Assembly: GCA_002377855.1 (NCBI GenBank) | Contig: DFQQ01000019.1 | Coordinates: 1-58,181, forward strand | DNA from: Acidovorax delafieldii | GTDB taxonomy: Bacteria; Pseudomonadota; Gammaproteobacteria; Burkholderiales; Burkholderiaceae_C | Length of the DNA stretch: 58,181 nucleotides | Direction of reading: 5' to 3' | Part shown: positions 18,107 to 29,162 of the stretch, one piece after another | Numbering within the stretch: the stretch's first letter is position 1 | Layout of the letters: each line of letters begins with the position of its first letter | The notes under the pieces: generated by a model | Told to the model about the DNA's origin: nothing | What the model saw: only the letters and a program-made list of their open reading frames with translations | Databases searched by the model: none | Program-made: the position numbers and the translations under genes

Positions 18107-18547
18107 ATGATGGATATTCACGCAATTCTCAAGCAACTGCCCCACCGCTACCCGTTTTTGCTGGTGGATCGCGTGCTTGAGCTCGAGCGCAATGAGCGCA
18201 TTCTGGCCATCAAGAATGTGACCTTCAACGAGCCATATTTCATGGGGCACTTTCCAGGCCGTCCTGTGATGCCTGGGGTGCTGATTCTCGAAGCCCTGGC
18301 CCAGGCCGCAGGGCTGCTGGCGTTTGACGCGATGGGGCAGGTGCCTGACGAGAACAATATTTATTACTTCGTCGGCATCGACGGCGCACGTTTCAAGCGT
18401 CCGGTGGAGCCAGGCGACCAGCTGCACCTGGAGATCACCATCGATCGCGTTCGCGGCGGCATCTGGAAATTCAAGGGCGTGGCACGTGTGGGAGACGACG
18501 TGGCCTGCGAAGCCGAGCTGATGTGCACCATGCGTGCCGTGGGTTGA
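18107..18547 (+). CDS. fabZ: 3-hydroxyacyl-[acyl-carrier-protein] dehydratase FabZ
   Basis: Hot-dog-fold dehydratase of fatty acid synthesis that competes with LpxA/LpxD for 3-hydroxyacyl-ACP. 146 aa. HRYPFLLVDRVLE at the N-terminus and the active-site block MGHFPGRPVMPGVLILEALA (catalytic His and Glu) are clear. ATG 18107 or the adjacent ATG 18110 follows GGAAG at 18092-18096; the longer frame to 17996 overlaps lpxD and is rejected. Confidence 0.97.
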   Translation: MMDIHAILKQLPHRYPFLLVDRVLELERNERILAIKNVTFNEPYFMGHFPGRPVMPGVLILEALAQAAGLLAFDAMGQVPDENNIYYFVGIDGARFKRPVEPGDQLHLEITIDRVRGGIWKFKGVARVGDDVACEAELMCTMRAVG

Positions 18548-18559
18548 TGTTGGCAGACC

Positions 18560-19348
18560 GTGAGCAATATCCACGCAACAGCCATCGTTGACCCGGCCGC
18601 ACGCATTGACCCGAGCGTAGTGATCGGGCCGTATGCGGTGATTGGGCCCGAAGTCTCCATCGGTGCGCGCACCGTGGTGGGCGCCCACTGCGTGATCGAG
18701 GGGTGCACCACCATTGGCGAAGATAACCGGATATTCCAGTTCGCCTCGCTGGGCGCGCAACCCCAGGACAAGAAGTACGCGGGTGAGTCGACTGAGCTGG
18801 TCATCGGCCACCGCAACACTATTCGCGAGTTCTGCACCTTCAACACCGGCACCGTGCAAGACCGCGCGGTCACGCGGGTGGGGGACGACAACTGGATCAT
18901 GGCTTATGTGCACATTGCACACGATTGCCACGTAGGCAACCAGACCACGTTGGCCAACAACACGACGCTTGCAGGCCATGTGGATGTGGGCGACTGGGCC
19001 ACGGTGGGTGGGCTCACCGGTGTGCTGCAGCGCATGCGCATCGGAGCGCACACCATGGTGGGATTTGCCAGCCATGTCGGCAAGGATGTACCGCCTTTCA
19101 TGGTGGTGGATGGCAACCCCCTGGCCGTGCGAGGTGTCAACCTCGTGGGCCTGCGACGCCGCGACTTTTCTGATGAACGGATTGCCGCTATTCGCGAAAT
19201 GCACAAGCTGCTGTACCGGCAGGGTTTGACGCTGGAGCAGGCGCGTGCCGCAATACGCGCGTTGCCCGAAAAAATGCCGCAGGCCCGAGACGATGCGGCC
19301 CTGATGGATGCCTTCATCGCGGGCTCCAGCGCCGGCATTGCCCGTTGA
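18560..19348 (+). CDS. lpxA: Acyl-ACP--UDP-N-acetylglucosamine O-acyltransferase LpxA
   Basis: First enzyme of lipid A synthesis, which O-acylates UDP-GlcNAc. 262 aa, GTG start. Hexapeptide repeats start at residue 4 (IHATAIVDPAARID). The catalytic histidine is in YVHIAHDCHVGNQTTLANN. C-terminal helices follow from about residue 190. It starts 12 nt after fabZ; its stop overlaps the possible TTG start of lpxB. Confidence 0.96.
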   Translation: MSNIHATAIVDPAARIDPSVVIGPYAVIGPEVSIGARTVVGAHCVIEGCTTIGEDNRIFQFASLGAQPQDKKYAGESTELVIGHRNTIREFCTFNTGTVQDRAVTRVGDDNWIMAYVHIAHDCHVGNQTTLANNTTLAGHVDVGDWATVGGLTGVLQRMRIGAHTMVGFASHVGKDVPPFMVVDGNPLAVRGVNLVGLRRRDFSDERIAAIREMHKLLYRQGLTLEQARAAIRALPEKMPQARDDAALMDAFIAGSSAGIAR

Positions 19349-20514
19349 GTGTGTCGATGCAATCCAACCCTCGCATCGCAATGGTGGCGGGCGAGGCCTC
19401 TGGCGACTTGCTGGCGGGCCTGCTACTCGATGGGCTTCAGGCCCGGTGGCCTCAATTGCAGGCCAAAGGCATTGGCGGTCCCCAGATGGCTCGTCGGGGT
19501 TTTGAGTGTGTGTGGCCTAGCGAAAAGCTGGCCGTGCATGGCTACAGCATGGAAGTGCTGCGCCGCCTGCGCGAGCTCCTGGGCATTCGCAAACAGCTGC
19601 GCACCCAGTTGCTCCAGGAACGCCCGGCAGTTTTCATCGGGGTGGATGCGCCGGATTTCAATCTGGGGCTCGAGTCAGACCTGCGGGCTGCGGGCATCAA
19701 GACGGTGCACTTCGTATGCCCCTCCATCTGGGCCTGGCGGGCTGAGCGGGTTGAAAAGATTCGGCGCAGTGCCGATCATGTGTTGTGCATATTTCCGTTT
19801 GAGCCGCAATTGCTGGCGCGGCACGGCATCGCTGCGACCTATGTGGGGCATCCATTGGCCAACGTCATCCCCAGGGTGCCGGACCGCGCTGGCGCGCGTG
19901 CAGTGCTGGGCTTCGCTCCAGAGGACGAGGTGCTGGCCATCTTGCCTGGCAGCCGCTCGGCGGAGGTTCAGTACATTGCGCCTCCATTCTTTTCGGCTGC
20001 AGCGCTCGTCCACAAAGCGCGTCCAGCTACAAAATTCATAGTGCCAGCGGTACCGGCACTGCAAGCGCGCATTGAGCACGAAGTGCGCTGTGCCGGATTG
20101 CGTGGCGTGGTGCGCGTGGTCACGGGGCAGTCTCACACGGTGCTGGCGGCATGCGATGCCACCCTCATTGCCAGCGGCACCGCCACGCTCGAAGCCGCGC
20201 TGTTCAAGCGCCCCATGGTCATCGGCTACCACATGCACCCGCTGAGCTGGTGGCTCATGCGCCGCAAGCAGTTGCAACCTTGGGTGGGCCTGCCTAACAT
20301 CCTTTGCCGTGAATTTGTCGTGCCCGAGCTGATCCAGGGCGCCGCCACCCCCGAGGCGCTGTGCGCCGCCACCCTGCAGTGGTTGCAGGCCCGCGAAGAG
20401 CAGCCCGAGAAAATCCAGGCACTCGAGCAGCGTTTTGACGCCCTGCACGAAAGCCTGCAACGCAACACTTCCCAATTGGCCGCCCATGCGATCGAAAAAG
20501 TTCTCGCCGCCTGA
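19345..20514 (+). CDS. lpxB: Lipid-A-disaccharide synthase LpxB
   Basis: GT-B glycosyltransferase (family GT19) that joins lipid X to UDP-diacylglucosamine to form the lipid A disaccharide at the inner membrane. 389 aa from TTG 19345; GTG 19351 and ATG 19357 are alternative in-frame starts and no ribosome binding site decides among them. RIAMVAGEASGDLLAG opens the protein; FIGVDAPDFNLGLE, PSIWAWRAERVEKI, LPGSRSAEV and ASGTATLEAALFKRPMVIGY are family motifs. A copy of the dispersed element lies inside the gene at 20026-20074. The 3' end overlaps rnhB by 29 bases. Confidence 0.95.
   Translation: MSVSMQSNPRIAMVAGEASGDLLAGLLLDGLQARWPQLQAKGIGGPQMARRGFECVWPSEKLAVHGYSMEVLRRLRELLGIRKQLRTQLLQERPAVFIGVDAPDFNLGLESDLRAAGIKTVHFVCPSIWAWRAERVEKIRRSADHVLCIFPFEPQLLARHGIAATYVGHPLANVIPRVPDRAGARAVLGFAPEDEVLAILPGSRSAEVQYIAPPFFSAAALVHKARPATKFIVPAVPALQARIEHEVRCAGLRGVVRVVTGQSHTVLAACDATLIASGTATLEAALFKRPMVIGYHMHPLSWWLMRRKQLQPWVGLPNILCREFVVPELIQGAATPEALCAATLQWLQAREEQPEKIQALEQRFDALHESLQRNTSQLAAHAIEKVLAA
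20026..20074 (+). repeat. Dispersed element copy inside lpxB
   Basis: Core GCTACAAAATTCATAGT (20026-20042) with the same 7-nt spacer, followed by GCCAGCG and, 13 nt later, AAGCGC. In frame in lpxB, where it encodes part of TKFIVPAVPALQAR. Confidence 0.4.
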
Positions 20515-21127
20515 ACAGGCCTGCCTTCCCTGGCATCCGCCCGGCTTGGTGGCGGGTGTGGACGAGGCTGGGCGCGGCCCGCTCGTGGGGCCCGTGGTGG
20601 CGGCTGCGGTGATCCTGGACGATCTGCGGCCCATTCCCGGCCTGGCTGACTCCAAAAAACTCACTGAAGCCCGACGCGAAAAGCTGTTTGATGAAATCCG
20701 GGCAAAGGCGCTGTGCTGCAGCATTGCACAAGCCAGCGTGGAGGAGATCGACCAGCTCAACATCCTTCAGGCGACGATGCTGGCGATGCGCCGCGCAGTC
20801 CAGGGGCTGCGCCTTAAGCCCGTCATGGTGCTGGTCGATGGCAACCGCATCCCGCAACTGGATATTCCTGCAGAAGCCATCGTGAAGGGGGATGCGTTGG
20901 TGCAGTCCATCTCCGCGGCGTCCATTTTGGCCAAGGTACACCGCGACCGATGGTGCCGGGAGGTGCATGAGCAGTACCCGCAATATGGATTCGACGGGCA
21001 CAAAGGCTACGGTACAGCCATGCACATGGCGGCTTTGCAGGCCCATGGAGCATGCGTGTACCACCGGCGGTCTTTTGCGCCGGTGGCCCAAGTGCTGTCC
21101 TGCGCAGCAGAAAGAGCGCCCGCATGA
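20486..21127 (+). CDS. rnhB: Ribonuclease HII
   Basis: Endoribonuclease that cuts RNA in RNA-DNA hybrids and removes misincorporated ribonucleotides. 213 aa from ATG 20486 (MRSKKFSPPEQ). Catalytic Asp-Glu in VAGVDEAGRGPLVGPVVAAA, then LADSKKLTEARRE, LVDGNRIP and ASILAKVHRDR; GFDGHKGYGT is conserved downstream. The start lies 29 nt inside lpxB, and the stop overlaps the next gene by four bases (ATGA), so the three genes are packed tightly. A longer reading to 20435 is less likely. Confidence 0.95.
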   Translation: MRSKKFSPPEQACLPWHPPGLVAGVDEAGRGPLVGPVVAAAVILDDLRPIPGLADSKKLTEARREKLFDEIRAKALCCSIAQASVEEIDQLNILQATMLAMRRAVQGLRLKPVMVLVDGNRIPQLDIPAEAIVKGDALVQSISAASILAKVHRDRWCREVHEQYPQYGFDGHKGYGTAMHMAALQAHGACVYHRRSFAPVAQVLSCAAERAPA

Positions 21128-21897
21128 CCTCTCCCGCTGTCACTCTGATCCAGTCCAGAGACAACCCTCTGGTAAAAGACCTGCGCCGCCTGGCGCAGGA
21201 CACCACCGCATACCGCAAACAAGGCCGTGTCTGGCTGGAGGGCGACCATCTGTGCCGCGCAGCGCTGGAGCGTGCGGTGCATCCGTCCATGGCGGTTTTT
21301 TCAGAGTCGTATTGGCCGCAATGGCAGCATGAGGAAGCGCTGGCAGCTATAAAAATAGTAGTGCTCCCAGACGCGCTTTTCAAAGACATCAGCGGGCTGG
21401 AATCCCCTGCAGGCATGGCCTTCTTGTGGAACATGCCAGCTGCGCACCCCGTTGATCCCTCTGCCGCCACCGTGGTGCTGGACCGGGTGCAGGACGCGGG
21501 CAACGTGGGCTCTATTTTGCGCAGTGCCTCGGCGTTTGGCTTTCGGCAGGTGCTGGCCATCAAGGGCAGCGCTGCCCTGTGGTCGCCCAAGGTCTTGCGC
21601 GCCGGTATGGGTGCCCATTTTGCGCTGAGCCTTGTCGAAGGGGTGGGCGAGGAAGACCTGGCTGCGCTGCAGGTGCCGCTGGTGGTGACCAGCTCGCACG
21701 GCGGCAGCTACCTGCACCAGGCTGATCTGCCGTGGCCCTGTGCTTGGGTCATGGGGCACGAAGGGCAGGGCGTTGCGCCGTCGATCGAATCCCGGTCGTC
21801 CTTGCGCATCCGAATCGCACAGCCCGGCGGTGAGGAGTCTTTGAACGTGGCGGCTGCGGCGGCGATCTGTCTGCACGCCAGCGCAGCGGTGCGCTGA
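21124..21897 (+). CDS. TrmH/SpoU-family RNA 2'-O-methyltransferase
   Basis: SPOUT-class S-adenosylmethionine-dependent RNA ribose methyltransferase, 257 aa. The three SPOUT motifs are present in order: LDRVQDAGNVGSILRSASAF (motif 1), WVMGHEGQGVAPSI (motif 2) and ESLNVAAAAAICL (motif 3), which form the trefoil knot. The N-terminal 100 residues resemble the substrate-binding extension of rRNA methyltransferases of the RlmB/TsnR type, but the target nucleotide cannot be told. ATGA overlap with rnhB. A partial copy of the dispersed element is at 21346-21370. Last gene of the long plus-strand run. Confidence 0.87.
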   Translation: MTSPAVTLIQSRDNPLVKDLRRLAQDTTAYRKQGRVWLEGDHLCRAALERAVHPSMAVFSESYWPQWQHEEALAAIKIVVLPDALFKDISGLESPAGMAFLWNMPAAHPVDPSAATVVLDRVQDAGNVGSILRSASAFGFRQVLAIKGSAALWSPKVLRAGMGAHFALSLVEGVGEEDLAALQVPLVVTSSHGGSYLHQADLPWPCAWVMGHEGQGVAPSIESRSSLRIRIAQPGGEESLNVAAAAAICLHASAAVR

Positions 21898-22274
21898 CGA
21901 AATCTGTCGGCCCATCATGCGCGTATGCCCAGGGTTGCGCGACTGGCCTGCGTCAACGGCCCTGTGCTTGCTGTGTCTTTGATCTGCGGTGCCGAGGAGC
22001 GATGGCGCTGCCCACCAATAGGAGCCAGCGTGCGGATTTGCTGCCGGTCGTGGCGATGCTGTTGAGATGGTCCTTAGACCACTTCGGCAATATCCATGTT
22101 GCGGTGCGTCATTTTGCATCGTGGTTTCGGGGCATGCAGGTATAATCGGGGGCTTTTCTCGCAACAGCGTCGCCCGACCGCACCCAAAGCAATAACCCAT
22201 CTGAGAGCAGCCATTGGCACTCGCCTGCGAGTGGCTTGCAGGCGCCGGGCGACCGTAACCATCCGGAGAACCCA
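21898..22274. other. Intergenic region between RNA methyltransferase and carA
   Basis: 377 bases without a supported gene. The proximal 240 bases hold only a short hairpin (TGGTC-CTTA-GACCA near 22065-22082) with no T tract. The distal part contains the carA promoter and an approximately 125-nt leader. No reading frame here has a credible start and family resemblance. Confidence 0.6.
22141..22146 (+). promoter_or_regulatory. -10 element of the probable carA promoter
   Basis: A perfect TATAAT hexamer 128 nt upstream of the carA start. TTGCAT at 22114-22119 is the nearest -35-like hexamer, but its spacing (21 nt) is long. The stretch after it is untranslated leader. Confidence 0.6.
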
Positions 22275-23447
22275 GTGCTTTTGTCTATCCAGGGAACCTT
22301 CCCGCCCGCCATCCTGGCGCTCGCAGACGGCACGGTCTTTATCGGCAATTCGATTGGTGCCACCGGCACCACGGTCGGCGAAGTGGTGTTCAACACTTCC
22401 ATCACCGGCTATCAGGAAATCCTCACCGACCCCAGCTACTGCCAGCAGATCGTGACCCTCACGTATCCGCACATTGGCAACTACGGCGTCAATGCAGAGG
22501 ATGTCGAAGCTGACAAGGTCCACGCCGCAGGCCTCATCATCAAAGATCTGCCCTTGCTGTCCAGCAACTTCCGCCAGTCTGAAACACTGTCGCAGTACCT
22601 GGTCCGCGAGAACACCGTTGCCATTGCCAACATCGACACCCGCAAGCTCACCCGTTTGCTGCGCAGCAAAGGCGCGCAAAACGGCGCCATCGTCGGCTTG
22701 GCGGCAGGCCAGGCGGTGACGCAAGCGCTGATTGATGAAGCGGTGGCCAAAGCCAAGGCGGCTCCCAACATGGCTGGGCTGGACTTGGCCAAGGTGGTCA
22801 GCACGACCAGCCGCTACGAGTGGACGCAAACCGAATGGAAGCTGGGCTCAGGTTATGGCGAGCTCGCGGCTGCTCAATTCCATGTGGTGGCGTACGACTT
22901 TGGCGTGAAGAAGAACATCCTGCGCATGCTCGCCGAGCGCGGCTGCAAGGTCACCGTGGTGCCCGCGCAGACCCCTGCTGCAGACGTTCTGGCGCTGAAC
23001 CCGGATGGCGTGTTCTTGTCCAACGGCCCCGGCGATCCAGCGCCTTGCGACTACGCCATTGAGGCCGCGCGCACGTTGATGGACAGCGGCGTACCGGTGT
23101 TTGGCATTTGCCTGGGCCACCAGATCATGGCTCTGGCCTCGGGTGCCAAAACCTTCAAGATGGCCAACAGCCACCATGGCGCCAACCACCCGGTCAAAGA
23201 CCTGGACACTGGCCGCGTCAGCATCACCAGCCAGAACCATGGTTTTGCCGTGGACATGGACTCGCTGCCCGCCACATTGCGCCCCACCCATATCAGCCTG
23301 TTTGATGGCACGCTGCAGGGCCTGGAGCGCACGGACAAGCCCGCGTTCTGTTTCCAGGGCCACCCCGAGGCATCTCCCGGCCCCCACGACATCACTTACC
23401 TGTTTGACCGCTTCACCCGCGCGATGCAGGCCGTGAAAGCCGCGTAA
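22275..23447 (+). CDS. carA: Carbamoyl-phosphate synthase small subunit (glutaminase)
   Basis: Glutamine amidotransferase subunit that supplies ammonia to CarB for carbamoyl phosphate, a precursor of arginine and pyrimidines. 390 aa from GTG 22275, which has GGAGA at 22263-22267; the longer frame to 22236 is rejected. N-terminal domain: GTVFIGNSIGATGTTVGEVV; class I amidotransferase domain with the nucleophilic cysteine in VFGICLGHQIMALA and the His/Glu pair in FQGHPEASPGPHD. Its own TATAAT promoter lies upstream. Separated from carB by an unknown small gene. Confidence 0.97.
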   Translation: MLLSIQGTFPPAILALADGTVFIGNSIGATGTTVGEVVFNTSITGYQEILTDPSYCQQIVTLTYPHIGNYGVNAEDVEADKVHAAGLIIKDLPLLSSNFRQSETLSQYLVRENTVAIANIDTRKLTRLLRSKGAQNGAIVGLAAGQAVTQALIDEAVAKAKAAPNMAGLDLAKVVSTTSRYEWTQTEWKLGSGYGELAAAQFHVVAYDFGVKKNILRMLAERGCKVTVVPAQTPAADVLALNPDGVFLSNGPGDPAPCDYAIEAARTLMDSGVPVFGICLGHQIMALASGAKTFKMANSHHGANHPVKDLDTGRVSITSQNHGFAVDMDSLPATLRPTHISLFDGTLQGLERTDKPAFCFQGHPEASPGPHDITYLFDRFTRAMQAVKAA

Positions 23448-23474
23448 AAAGTCCGCTTCGAGAAGGTCTTGCCC

Positions 23475-23888
23475 ATGAAATTGTTCAGCTTCCCCGCCGC
23501 CTCGCTGGAAAAAGCCATCCATAAGCGTGTGCTCACGTTGCCCTCGCCGCACAAAGAGTGGTTTACCGAGCGCTGGCAGCAAAAGCCTTACAAAAAGGCC
23601 TTCATCGAAAACAAGGCCATGCCGCTTGTGACCCTGGTCGCAAAAGGCAAAACCTGGGACGACGCCACGTTTGCCGAAGCCATGCAGGATTGGGACGTTA
23701 CCTTTTACGAGGCCGAGGCCGAGGTGCTGCGCCCGCTGATCCAAGGCGACGGCCTTTTGCAGTTGATGCAAAAGAACCTTCCGCCCGAGCGCGTGCAAGC
23801 CCTTCTCGACAAGCTGACCCTTCGGCGCGATGCGAATGCCGCCGCACCATCCAACAGCCCCCAGGCAGCCGAACCTACGATCGACTGA
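23475..23888 (+). CDS. Unknown small protein between carA and carB
   Basis: I do not recognise this 137-aa protein (MKLFSFPAASLEKAIHK at the start). It has no signal peptide or membrane segment; it is rich in Lys, Glu, Trp and Phe and ends in a low-complexity Ala/Pro/Ser tail. An amphipathic middle part reads like a folded cytoplasmic protein (KTWDDATFAEAMQDWDVTF). ATG 23475 has AAGG at 23463-23466; an in-frame TTG at 23469 is less likely. The gene lies 27 nt after carA and 10 nt before carB, so it is surely co-transcribed with the two carbamoyl-phosphate synthase subunits. A role tied to that enzyme or to pyrimidine/arginine supply is only a guess from position. Confidence 0.8.
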   Translation: MKLFSFPAASLEKAIHKRVLTLPSPHKEWFTERWQQKPYKKAFIENKAMPLVTLVAKGKTWDDATFAEAMQDWDVTFYEAEAEVLRPLIQGDGLLQLMQKNLPPERVQALLDKLTLRRDANAAAPSNSPQAAEPTID

Positions 23889-23898
23889 TCGACGCACC

Positions 23899-27165
<3,267 letters not shown>

Positions 27166-27225
27166 TTGCTCCGCTCGGGTGGCTTGCGCTGCCCCAAAAG
27201 CGGCATAATCATCCCTTGACCAGAC

Positions 27226-27258
27226 ACCGCCGCGCGGCAACGTGCGGCGGTTTCCTTT
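27226..27258 (+). terminator. Rho-independent terminator after carB
   Basis: ACCGCCGC (27226-27233) pairs with GCGGCGGT (27244-27251) across a 10-nt loop, followed by TTCCTTTT. It lies 60 nt after the carB stop and 100 nt before greA. A CATAAT hexamer at 27204-27209 upstream could be a greA -10 element, in which case the hairpin would act as a leader attenuator. Confidence 0.75.
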
Positions 27259-27358
27259 TGTAGGGTCTTGAATGCACTGTGGCGCTAGAGCAGCCCGGGC
27301 AGACCCAACCGCTGCAGCCTTGACCCCGCAGCGGCCAGATTTATGGAGAGTGACAACG

Positions 27359-27835
27359 ATGGCCACCGTTCCGATTACCAAACGCGGCGCTGAAAAGCTC
27401 AAGGAAGAGCTGCACCGCCTCAAGACCGTTGAGCGCCCCGCCGTGATTACCGCTATTGCCGAGGCGCGCGCCCAGGGGGATCTGAGTGAGAACGCCGACT
27501 ACGATGCTGCCAAGGACCGCCAGGGCTTTATCGAGGGGCGCATTCAGGAAATTGAAGGCAAGCTGTCGGTCGCTCAGGTGATCGATCCCAGCGAGGTCGA
27601 CGGGGCCGGCAAAGTGGTGTTTGGCGCCACAGTCGAACTGGAGGACGAGGATTCGGGCGATCTGGTCAAGTACCAGATCGTGGGCGAAGACGAGGCCGAC
27701 CTCAAGCAAGGCCTGATCAATATTTCGAGCCCCATTGCTCGAGCGTTGATCGGCAAGGAAGAGGGCGACACCGCTGAAGTGCAGGCCCCCGGCGGTATTC
27801 GCCGCTACGAAGTGGTGGCCGTAAGCTACCTTTGA
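27359..27835 (+). CDS. greA: Transcription elongation factor GreA
   Basis: Binds the RNA polymerase secondary channel and stimulates cleavage of backtracked RNA. 158 aa, the standard length. The N-terminal coiled coil includes ITKRGAEKLKEELHRLK and ARAQGDLSENADYDAAKDRQ, whose acidic tip residues act in cleavage; the C-terminal FKBP-like domain includes SPIARALIGKEEGD and YEVVAVSY. ATG 27359 follows TGGAGAGTG at 27343-27351; the longer frame to 27272 is rejected. Confidence 0.97.
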   Translation: MATVPITKRGAEKLKEELHRLKTVERPAVITAIAEARAQGDLSENADYDAAKDRQGFIEGRIQEIEGKLSVAQVIDPSEVDGAGKVVFGATVELEDEDSGDLVKYQIVGEDEADLKQGLINISSPIARALIGKEEGDTAEVQAPGGIRRYEVVAVSYL

Positions 27836-27846
27836 ACGGGCTCGTG

Positions 27847-28371
27847 ATGATGCGCAAGCCGCTCACCCTGCTGGTTGCTGCCCTCTGGTGGGGCAGCTTG
27901 ACCACGGTGGGGCTGCTCGTGGTGCCCATGCTGTTTGCGCATCTGCCGTCCCCCGCGGCGGCGGGCAATATGGCGGCCAGACTGTTTGCAGCCCAAACAT
28001 GGGTTTCTGTCGCCTGCACGTTGCTGCTGCTTTTGCTATCTAGGCCAAAAGGGGCTGTAGCGCAATATCCATGGGCGCAAGCAGCTATGATTTTTATAGT
28101 GGGTGGCATGCTGCTGGCTTTGTTGTCCCAATACGGCGTAGCACCGCGCATTGTGGCGCGGCAGGACTTGCGCGTCTGGCATACCTTGGGTTCGGTGTTG
28201 TATGGCCTGCAGTGGCTCTGTGCTTTCACGACGCTTTGGCACATCCATGCAAAGGCAGACATGGCAGACATGGCAGAAGTCTCACATCCGCAGCCGCACT
28301 CGGCTTCGGCTCGTCAGACGCTGGCGGATAAGGACGCAGTTTCAGTACGCTGCATTTCGGCTTTGCAATAA
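27847..28371 (+). CDS. DUF4149-like four-helix integral membrane protein
   Basis: Small inner-membrane protein of unknown function (174 aa) resembling the DUF4149 family often found next to greA or yhbY in betaproteobacteria. Four hydrophobic segments are visible: after TLLVAALWWGSLTTVGLLVV, around SVACTLLLLLLS, AAMIFIVGGMLLALLS and SVLYGLQWLCAFTTLW. The start is ATG 27847 (or ATG 27850, GTG 27844); TTG 27832 overlaps the greA stop. A dispersed-element copy at 28042-28100 encodes the second loop and third membrane segment. The C-terminal 35 residues, starting with a MADMADMAE tandem repeat, are polar and look non-conserved. Confidence 0.75.
   Translation: MMRKPLTLLVAALWWGSLTTVGLLVVPMLFAHLPSPAAAGNMAARLFAAQTWVSVACTLLLLLLSRPKGAVAQYPWAQAAMIFIVGGMLLALLSQYGVAPRIVARQDLRVWHTLGSVLYGLQWLCAFTTLWHIHAKADMADMAEVSHPQPHSASARQTLADKDAVSVRCISALQ
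28042..28100 (-). repeat. Dispersed element copy inside the DUF4149-like gene
   Basis: On the minus strand the core is ACTATAAAAATCATAGC (28084-28100), followed by TGCTTGCGC, an 11-nt loop and GCGCTACAG, then a GGCC end. It lies in the coding sequence of the membrane protein. Confidence 0.6.
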
Positions 28372-28397
28372 AAAACCCGCACAACGCGGGTTTTTTT
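28371..28397. terminator. Bidirectional terminator
   Basis: AAACCCGC (28373-28380) pairs with GCGGGTTT (28386-28393) across ACAAC, flanked by A and T runs on both sides, so it can end transcription from both the DUF4149 gene on + and the convergent glycosyltransferase on -. Confidence 0.85.
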
Positions 28398-28409
28398 GTC
28401 TCTGCAATT

Positions 28410-29159
28410 TCACTCTTTCCAGTGCTCCGCTACCCAGGTAGCGGGGCGTATGTACCGAAAGCGGCGATTGCGGCGGCCTGCCAATGCGTCGGGTGGATTG
28501 CATTCACCATGAAAAATCACCACGCGTGCACCCGGGGGCACGAATGGCGCCTTCCAGTAGTTGGCCGGCCAAACAGGGATGCCGTGGTATTTGAAGCTGG
28601 GGCACCAGCCTTCGGGCCAGTATTGCAGCTTGCCTTGCTTGTGCAAAAAGTCAGAAAGATAGGCCTGTTCGTTGCGGAAGCGCTGGCGAATTTCTGCAAA
28701 GTGACCGCGAAAGTACTCCAGCACTTCGGGGTGGGCGCCAAGTTCGAACCGATACACCGATGAGTTGCCGGTGATGCGCCAAGGACGTTTGTAATCGTGG
28801 ATGATCAGGAATTCGCCGGGTTGGGTGAAGAACTCATCCAGGCTGCCTGTAATGACGACATCTACGTCCAGAAAAAGGGCAGTGCCTTTGAGGCCATGGA
28901 GGTCTGCACTGAACGTCACCAACTTGGTCCAGCCCCGCTCGGGAATGCCCGGGGGCAGGTCCAGCGGGGGGATGGAGAGGCATTGCACTTCGCCGCGGAT
29001 GCCGCGTGCGTCATCCGTGAGACAGACAAAGCGGAATGCTCCGGTGAGGTGGCGCCTCACCATGGCGTAAAGCCGGTTGACGTATTCGGGGCCGTACTTC
29101 GTGCCCCACTTCATGCAGATGATGTGGCGCTCGTGAGCCGTCTCTCCGTTTCCTGGCAT
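28410..29159 (-). CDS. Small cytosolic glycosyltransferase-like protein (DxD type)
   Basis: 249-aa protein with features of nucleotide-sugar glycosyltransferases of the GT-A fold: an N-terminal HIICMKWGTKYGPEYVNRLY strand-helix, and TALFLDVDVVITGSLDEFF with a DVD (DxD-type) metal site near residue 98. There is no signal peptide or membrane segment. Conserved-looking aromatic stretches (YLSDFLHKQG, VIFHGECNPPDA) fill the C-terminus. The acceptor sugar cannot be told; LPS core or capsule decoration is possible. ATG 29159 is three bases after the stop of the YhbY-like gene, so the two share a transcript. Confidence 0.7.
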   Translation of the reverse strand: MPGNGETAHERHIICMKWGTKYGPEYVNRLYAMVRRHLTGAFRFVCLTDDARGIRGEVQCLSIPPLDLPPGIPERGWTKLVTFSADLHGLKGTALFLDVDVVITGSLDEFFTQPGEFLIIHDYKRPWRITGNSSVYRFELGAHPEVLEYFRGHFAEIRQRFRNEQAYLSDFLHKQGKLQYWPEGWCPSFKYHGIPVWPANYWKAPFVPPGARVVIFHGECNPPDALAGRRNRRFRYIRPATWVAEHWKE

Positions 29160-29162
29160 GGG

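Noticed and set aside
18077..19381. 434-codon minus frame across fabZ and lpxA
   Set aside because: Shadow of two certain plus-strand genes; low-complexity His/Gly/Ala composition.
19675..20763. 362-codon minus frame across lpxB and rnhB
   Set aside because: Antisense to two well-supported genes; no motifs.
27204..27209. CATAAT as a confident greA promoter
   Set aside because: No -35 at suitable spacing, and a strong terminator lies between it and greA; kept only as a possibility in the terminator note.
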